Source: Actinomycetota bacterium
GTDB taxonomy: Bacteria; Actinomycetota; Actinomycetes; Acidothermales; Acidothermaceae
DNA length: 7,251 bases
Assembly: GCA_003134755.1 (NCBI GenBank)
Contig: PLCK01000143.1
Location: forward strand, 313-7,563
Direction: 5' to 3'
The notes beneath the pieces were generated by a model. It saw only the letters and a list, made by a program, of their open reading frames with translations, made no database searches and was not told where the DNA came from. The position numbers were made by a program, and so were the translations under genes. Positions 1 through 4,515 of this stretch are shown one piece after another. Numbering within the stretch: the stretch's first letter is position 1; each line of letters starts with the position of its first letter.

Positions 1-1
1 C

Positions 2-325
2 GGCATGGTGGTGGCCTGCCGGCGGATATTGCGCATCCCGGCCGAGCACGTGCGCGGCGTCGCCGTCCAGCATCGCGATCGGCTGCCCGGGCTCGGCTTC
101 CAGTTTCCGGGGGTAGCGCTGCCTGGTGTCCTCTACGCCGGCTCGTTCGGGCTTGGCGACGATCGCAGCTTCTGGCATGTGCGGCGCGCCGAAATGGTGC
201 TGCGGGTCGAGTGCCACACCCAAGCCGAGTTTCGCCGCATCGTGCTTCAGGTCCCCGATCCGGCCGATCTCGCCCGCCGGCTGCGCCCGATCTTCGGCGC
301 CTACGTTCCGCCGCAGCTGGTCTGA
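2..325 (+). CDS. PH-like domain protein, C-terminal part (5' truncated by window edge)
   Basis: The reading frame is open from the first complete codon at the window edge to TGA at 323-325, followed at once by an in-frame TAG (326-328), so termination is tandem. About 107 residues are visible. There is an ATG at position 5, but no ribosome binding site can be judged there, and the sequence looks like the interior of a domain, so I treat the gene as entering from upstream. The pattern is a short hydrophobic strand with RIP (residues 11-13), then a proline/glycine turn (VALPGVLYAGSF), alternating strands (SFWHVRRAEMVLRVEC), and a final DPADLARRLRPIF helix. This resembles the bacterial PH-like domain proteins (bPH type), where a PG-x-YAGTF-like segment and a closing 'DP..la..L' helix are common. 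That assignment rests on pattern memory only. No catalytic residues or membrane segment are visible, and the role is unknown. It lies 37 bases before the ATL gene on the same strand, so cotranscription is possible. Confidence 0.5.
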   Translation, partial: GMVVACRRILRIPAEHVRGVAVQHRDRLPGLGFQFPGVALPGVLYAGSFGLGDDRSFWHVRRAEMVLRVECHTQAEFRRIVLQVPDPADLARRLRPIFGAYVPPQLV

Positions 326-362
326 TAGTCCGGTGCGACGAACGAGGCAGCGGGACGCCGAT

Positions 363-662
363 ATGCCGGCGTTCGCCCAACGCGTGCTCGACGTCGTCGA
401 CGCGATCCCCGCGGGCAAGGTCATGGCCTATGGCGACATCGCCGAATACCTGGGTGAGGGCGGTCCGCGGCAGGTCGGCACGGTGATGTCGACCTGGGGT
501 GGCGCAGTGCCCTGGCACCGCGTCGTCCACGCCGACGGCACACCGGCGCCGTCTCATGACGGCGACGTACTCCGCCGGTTGCGTGCCGACAGCACACCGA
601 TGCGCGGCGACCGCGTCGATATGCGCAAGGCGCGCTGGGACGGCGTCCGCTCAGGCCGTTAG
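363..662 (+). CDS. Alkyltransferase-like (ATL) DNA-binding protein, MGMT family
   Basis: A 99-residue protein matching the DNA-binding domain of O6-alkylguanine-DNA alkyltransferases. The visible landmarks are AYGDIAEYLG (residues 22-31, with Tyr23 of the base-flipping motif), GGPRQVG (33-39, with Arg36 at the intercalating Arg-finger site) and PWHRVV (50-55). In true alkyltransferases the last motif is PCHRV with the methyl-accepting Cys. Here Trp51 replaces it, the hallmark of ATL proteins. By family knowledge it cannot repair alkyl damage itself. It binds O6-alkylguanine, bends the DNA and flags the lesion for nucleotide excision repair. The C-terminal RVDMRKARWDG is typical of bacterial ATLs. 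I chose ATG at 363 because homologues begin about five residues before the RVLDVV helix. GTG at 333 in the same frame would add 10 residues, and neither start has a clear Shine-Dalgarno sequence. The gene lies downstream of the PH-like gene on the same strand and converges with the ClpP-like gene. In mycobacteria an ATL/MGMT-like gene also sits near adnAB (from memory), which supports a repair neighbourhood. Confidence 0.9.
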   Translation: MPAFAQRVLDVVDAIPAGKVMAYGDIAEYLGEGGPRQVGTVMSTWGGAVPWHRVVHADGTPAPSHDGDVLRRLRADSTPMRGDRVDMRKARWDGVRSGR

Positions 663-663
663 C

Positions 664-1209
664 TCAGTTCGGCGTCCGCTGCAGAACGGCGTCGACGAGG
701 CCGTAGGCGACGGCTTGTTCGGCGGTCAGGTACGTGCCGCGTTCCATGTCGTCGGCGATGATCGTGGTCGGCCGGGTGGTGCGCTCTGACAATCGCTCGA
801 TAAGGACGCCGACGCGGCTGTTGTGCGCCGCGGCGACGCGCGCGATGTGATCGGCTGTGCCGTTCGCAGGCTCGAACCGCGGCTGTGAAAGCTGCAGCGT
901 CGCGTGCGGGCGGGCCAGTCTGCGGTGACGGGTGGTCAGGAGCGCAAGCCCGGCGCCGGCCAGCCGGCTCTGGACCACGACTGTGAGCTCTGCCGACAAT
1001 CCGTCGCACACGTCGAGCAGGGCGAAGGCCGCGTCGATCTCGGCCTGCGCGCAGTCGAGGAGCAGCTCGATCGGACGGTCGTCGTCGGCGTCCAGCGTCA
1101 GCAACTGCGCCGTGACGACGTCGACGAGCTCGGGGTCGAGGGGACCACTGGCAAGGACGACGCGCCGCGCGAACAGCCGGCCCATGACGTCGTCGGAATT
1201 CGCACTCAT
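664..1209 (-). CDS. ClpP-fold protein lacking the catalytic triad (probable pseudoprotease)
   Basis: A 181-residue protein recognisably related to the ClpP peptidase subunit. LFARRVVLASGPLD (residues 12-25) matches the ClpP 'LL..RiifL.g.vd' strand, followed by AQLLTLDADD (34-43) and, near the end, YLTAEQAVAYGLVDAVL (160-176), which matches the ClpP 'FLSA.EA.eYGLvD.il' signature. Spacing is conserved, so this is the ClpP fold and not a general crotonase. Every catalytic element is changed. The nucleophile Ser in G-Q-A-A-S-M-G is Gly85 (L-A-G-A-G), the His of I-H-Q-P is Ser108 (LSQP), and the Asp of E-R-D-R-F is Gly158 (ERGTY). The SPGG oxyanion segment is replaced by CAQAE (53-57). The N-terminus is about 10 residues shorter than in ClpP and lacks most of the axial-loop segment. 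It should therefore not hydrolyse peptides. It may assemble with active ClpP subunits, as the non-catalytic ClpR subunits do, or bind another partner; this is inference. ATG at 1207-1209 is supported by an AGGAGGT ribosome site. TGA at 664-666 lies one base from the ATL stop. It is divergent from adnA. Confidence 0.83.
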   Translation of the reverse strand: MSANSDDVMGRLFARRVVLASGPLDPELVDVVTAQLLTLDADDDRPIELLLDCAQAEIDAAFALLDVCDGLSAELTVVVQSRLAGAGLALLTTRHRRLARPHATLQLSQPRFEPANGTADHIARVAAAHNSRVGVLIERLSERTTRPTTIIADDMERGTYLTAEQAVAYGLVDAVLQRTPN

Positions 1210-1317
1210 GCGTCGTGGCTACCTCCTGGTCGACTCTCGCACAAGCCGTGTTCGCGCAAGGCGTGGTCGGATGTCCCGGCCGACCGCGCTGTCGGCTCGC
1301 CGTGGTGGGATGCATGC
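1210..1317. promoter_or_regulatory. Divergent intergenic region between ClpP-like gene and adnA
   Basis: This is the only non-coding gap of note, 108 bases between divergent starts, so it should contain promoters for both genes (inference from layout). For adnA, CTGTCGGCT at 1289-1297, then eight bases, then TGGGAT at 1306-1311 has the spacing of the actinobacterial LexA-independent DNA-damage promoter (TTGTCRGTG-N8-TANNNT). It matches only 8 of 12 specified positions. If used, transcription would begin at about 1318, exactly on the chosen GTG. No LexA-type palindrome is visible. No convincing promoter stands out for the minus-strand gene; TTGCGC and GAGAGT boxes exist but their spacing of 15 is short. 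Confidence 0.35.
1221..1227 (-). promoter_or_regulatory. Ribosome binding site of the ClpP-like gene
   Basis: On the minus strand the sequence is AGGAGGT, a near-perfect match to the anti-Shine-Dalgarno complement. It lies 11 bases before the ATG whose first base is position 1209. This is the best ribosome site in the window. It fixes the start of the ClpP-like gene and argues that the gene is translated despite its degenerate active site. Confidence 0.8.
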
Positions 1318-4300
1318 GTGCCTTCGAGCAGTAGGAATCCGAGCAGCGCGCGGTCGGCAAACCGGCCGCGGGTGGTTCGTGCGCCAAGTCAACCGGCGAC
1401 CGCCCCTTCGCTCGATGCCGCGCAGCGGCGGGCGGTCGAGCACCGAGGTGGCCCAGTCCTGGTTCTCGCCGGGCCGGGCACCGGCAAGACGACGACGATC
1501 GTCGAGGCAGTGGTGCAACGGGTCGAGCGCGGTGAGATCACGCCCGAGCAAGCACTCGTCCTGACGTTCAGCAGGCGGGCCGCAGCGCAGCTGCGTGAAC
1601 GGATCGCGGGCCGGCTCGGGCGCACGATCCGCGAGCCGATTGCCCGCACGTTCCACTCGTACGCGTTCGGGTTGCTGCGCGCCGACGCCGCTCGACGCGG
1701 CGAGGCCGCGCCGCGGCTGCTCTCCGGCGCCGAGCAGGATCTCGTCGTCCGCGAGTTGCTGCGGGGCGACGTCGAGGCGGGGGCGCCGGGGTGGCCGGCC
1801 CGGCTCCGTCCGGCGCTGCTGACCAGAGGCTTCGCCCAGGAGCTGCGCGATTTCATCCAGCGGGCGCTCGAGCGCGGCGTCACGCCGCGTGAACTCGCCA
1901 GTCTCGGACGCCGACACCAGCGCGACGACTGGGTCGCTGCCGGAAGGTTCGCCGAGCAATACGCGCAGGTTTCCGCGCTCCGCGAGGCCGCGTCCTACGA
2001 CCCGGCAGAGCTGATCCGTGCTGCCGCTGGTTTGTTGCGAGCCGAACCCCTTGTGCTGGAGGAAATCCGAGCCGCACACGTGTTTGTCGTCGTCGACGAA
2101 TACCAGGACACCGACCCCGCACAAGAAGACCTCCTCGAGCTGCTCGTCGGCAGCCGCGACCTGCTCGCCGTCGGTGACCCCGACCAGTCGATCTACGGTT
2201 TTCGTGGCGCCGACCTCGACGGCATCAGGCGATTTCCCGACCGGTTCAAGGGCCGTGACGGCAGTCCAGCGACCGTAATCGCGCTCGACGTCAGCCGCCG
2301 CTCGGGCACTGCGCTACTCGCCGCATCACGTCGCGTCGCGCAGCGGCTGAGCGGGCCGCCCGCACACCGAGCCCTGCAGCCAGCAGCGGGTCTCGCTCCA
2401 GGCGAGGCCGAAGTGCACCTGTTCTCGGCGGCCAGCTCCGAGGCCACCTACATCGCACACCGGCTGCGCGAGGCGCACCTGCTGCACGGCGTGGCATGGT
2501 CGCGCATGGCCGTGCTGGTGCGCTCGGCCGGTCCGCTGCCCGGGTTGCGAAGGGCGCTGCAGTCCGCCGGCGTGCCGATCACCGCGGCAGCCGAAGAGCA
2601 GGCACTGGTCGACGTCCCGATCGTCAAGGCACTGCTGACGATCGTCGAGGTGATCACCGGCCGCGCCGACCTGCACGGAGCGAGCGGTCTCGAGCTTGCC
2701 CAAGACCTCGTGACGGGTCCGCTGGGCGGCGCCGACCCGCTGGCGCTGCGGCGGTTGCGCCAGGAGTTGCGCCGCCTCGAGTTGGCCGGCGGCGGGTTGC
2801 GGGCGTCCGGCGCGCTGCTCGCCGAGGCACTCGTCACTCCAGCTGATCTGGTCGGCCTCGAGGAGCGGGTGGCCAGGCCGGCTCGCCGGGTCGCCGCGGT
2901 CTTGCATGCCGGCCGAGCGGCAGCGAGCGAACAGGGCGCAACCGCGGAGGCTGTGCTGTGGGAGGTGTGGCGTGCGGCCGGGCTTGCCGACCGCTTGAGC
3001 ACTGTCGCGTTGGCGGGTGGCCCGGCCTCGGCGTCAGCCGATCGTGACCTCGACGCCGTCGTCGCGTTGTTCGACGCAGCGGCGCGATTCGCCGACCGGC
3101 TGCCCAAAGCTGGGCCCGCAGTCTTTCTCGATCACCTGCTCGGCCAGCAGATCCCGGCCGACACGCTGGCGCCGCAGGCACCGGCCGGTGACGGCGTCCG
3201 GTTGATGACCGCGCACGCCGCGAAGGGCCTTGAATACGACGTCGTCGCCGTCGCGGGCGTGCAGGAGGGCAGCTGGCCCGACCTGCGCGGCCGCGGCTCG
3301 ATGCTCGGCTCGCAGCAGCTCGTCGACCTGCTGACGAACGCCGGTGACGTCAGCCAGCCGCAGACCGTCGCGGCCCGGCTGGCCGAGGAGCGACGATTGT
3401 TCTACGTCGCGGTAACCCGAGCGCGAAGTCTGGTGCTCGCGACAGCAGTGCGGGGCGATGACGACCAGCCGTCGCGGTTCCTCGACGAACTCGCACCGCA
3501 CGAGGGCGACGAGCGACCGCTTACGCGATTGCGCCGCGGGCTCGATCTCGCCTCGGTAGTCGCCGAGCTGCGCGCAGTGGTGACGACCGTCGTCGCGAGC
3601 CCCGACGTCGACAGCCGCGAGCGTTCACGGCGGGCAGGCGCTGCCGCCCAGCTGGCTCGACTGGCGGCGGCGGGCGTGCGCGGCGCCGACCCGAGCGAGT
3701 GGTACGGCCTCGCCTCACTGTCCGATGACCGTCCGCTTGTCGACGAAGGTGAACCGGTGCGCTTGTCGCCGTCCCGTCTTGAAGCGTTCGGTCGGTGCCC
3801 GCTGCGTTGGATGCTCGAGTCGTCGGGTGGCACCGCCGGGGAGTCAACGTCGCAGGGCATCGGCACGCTGGTGCACGCGCTCGCGCAGCAGGCCGCCGAG
3901 GAGGGTCTCGACGCGGCCGAGCTGCAGCAGCGGCTCGCGGTCGCGATAGAGCGAGTCGATCTCGGTGCGGGCTGGTTCGCCGGCCGCCAACGCGAGCGGG
4001 CCGTCGAGATGGTCCGCAAGTTGGCCGACTGGATGCGCGGAAATCCGCGCGCGTTCGTGGCGGCCGAGCATGACTTCGAACTGACGATCGGACGTGCAGT
4101 ATTGCGCGGCCAGGTCGATCGGATCGAGCGCGACGAGGAGGGCCGGCTGGTCGTCGTCGACCTCAAGACGGGCAAGTACCCGCCGCGGCAGGCCGAGATG
4201 GCGGGTCATCAACAACTCGGTGCCTACCAACTCGCCGTCGAGCACGGCGCCTTCGATGACGTCGCGCCCGACGTGCGCTCCTCTGGCGGCGCCGAGTTGG

Positions 4301-4515
4301 TGCAGCTCGGGACGAAGGCGCTGTCGGCGACCCGCAACCTGCAGTCGCCGCTGGCCGAAAGTGCGGATCCCGGCTGGGCGCTGGCGATGGTCGAGCGGTG
4401 CGCCGAGGGCATGGCCGGTCAGGTGTTCGCGGCGATCGACAACGACATGTGCAGGTCGTGCCCGGTGCGCGCGTCGTGTCCGGTCAGAGACGAAGGCCGG
4501 CAGGTGACCGCGTGA
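1318..4515 (+). CDS. adnA: AdnA-type helicase-nuclease subunit
   Basis: A 1065-residue SF1A (UvrD/RecB-like) motor fused to a C-terminal RecB-family nuclease, close to the length of mycobacterial AdnA. It should pair with AdnB to unwind and resect double-strand break ends. Motor motifs, counted from GTG 1318: GPGTGKTTT Walker A (52-60, Lys57), VLTFSRRAAAQL (Ia), TFHSYAFGLLR (111-121, Ib), VVVDEYQDTD (II, Asp260-Glu261), GDPDQSIYGFRG (III, 286-297), SRRSG (IV), TAHAAKGLEYD (V, 631-641) and EERRLFYVAVTRA (VI, 690-702, Arg701). Nuclease motifs: GTLVHAL (His853), GQVDRIE (Asp934), VVVDLKTGK (Asp948, Lys950) and QLGAYQ (Gln966, Tyr970). Cys827 (FGRCPLRW), Cys1045, Cys1048 and Cys1054 (CRSCPVRASC) are arranged as in AddB-type 4Fe-4S nucleases. 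Both activities look intact. The start is uncertain. No ATG exists in frame between 904 and the motor, so the start must be a non-ATG codon: GTG 1318 or GTG 1372 (18 residues shorter). Neither has a Shine-Dalgarno sequence. The stop overlaps the adnB start. Confidence 0.9.
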   Translation: MPSSSRNPSSARSANRPRVVRAPSQPATAPSLDAAQRRAVEHRGGPVLVLAGPGTGKTTTIVEAVVQRVERGEITPEQALVLTFSRRAAAQLRERIAGRLGRTIREPIARTFHSYAFGLLRADAARRGEAAPRLLSGAEQDLVVRELLRGDVEAGAPGWPARLRPALLTRGFAQELRDFIQRALERGVTPRELASLGRRHQRDDWVAAGRFAEQYAQVSALREAASYDPAELIRAAAGLLRAEPLVLEEIRAAHVFVVVDEYQDTDPAQEDLLELLVGSRDLLAVGDPDQSIYGFRGADLDGIRRFPDRFKGRDGSPATVIALDVSRRSGTALLAASRRVAQRLSGPPAHRALQPAAGLAPGEAEVHLFSAASSEATYIAHRLREAHLLHGVAWSRMAVLVRSAGPLPGLRRALQSAGVPITAAAEEQALVDVPIVKALLTIVEVITGRADLHGASGLELAQDLVTGPLGGADPLALRRLRQELRRLELAGGGLRASGALLAEALVTPADLVGLEERVARPARRVAAVLHAGRAAASEQGATAEAVLWEVWRAAGLADRLSTVALAGGPASASADRDLDAVVALFDAAARFADRLPKAGPAVFLDHLLGQQIPADTLAPQAPAGDGVRLMTAHAAKGLEYDVVAVAGVQEGSWPDLRGRGSMLGSQQLVDLLTNAGDVSQPQTVAARLAEERRLFYVAVTRARSLVLATAVRGDDDQPSRFLDELAPHEGDERPLTRLRRGLDLASVVAELRAVVTTVVASPDVDSRERSRRAGAAAQLARLAAAGVRGADPSEWYGLASLSDDRPLVDEGEPVRLSPSRLEAFGRCPLRWMLESSGGTAGESTSQGIGTLVHALAQQAAEEGLDAAELQQRLAVAIERVDLGAGWFAGRQRERAVEMVRKLADWMRGNPRAFVAAEHDFELTIGRAVLRGQVDRIERDEEGRLVVVDLKTGKYPPRQAEMAGHQQLGAYQLAVEHGAFDDVAPDVRSSGGAELVQLGTKALSATRNLQSPLAESADPGWALAMVERCAEGMAGQVFAAIDNDMCRSCPVRASCPVRDEGRQVTA

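Noticed and set aside
641..680. Direct repeat of CGGCGTCCGCT at 641-651 and 670-680, spanning the ends of the ATL and ClpP-like genes
   Set aside because: Both copies are coding on opposite strands, the unit is only 11 bases of GC-rich sequence, and no attachment-site or mobile-element context is visible. Probably chance.
1239..1260. Imperfect inverted repeat around CACAAGCCGTGT in the intergenic region, considered as an operator
   Set aside because: The symmetric arms are only about four bases, and the site does not match a LexA or other known box.
904..1317. Upstream extension of the adnA frame to an ATG at 904, which would give a 1203-residue protein
   Set aside because: This stretch lies mostly antisense to the ClpP-like gene, which has real homology and a ribosome site. 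The extra residues do not resemble any AdnA N-terminus, and the motor begins normally shortly after 1318-1372.
1219..2124. Open minus-strand frame of 301 codons opposite the adnA motor, with similar ones at 3844-4566 and 4629-5384
   Set aside because: These are mirror frames of well-supported helicase and nuclease motifs, with no recognisable product or ribosome site.
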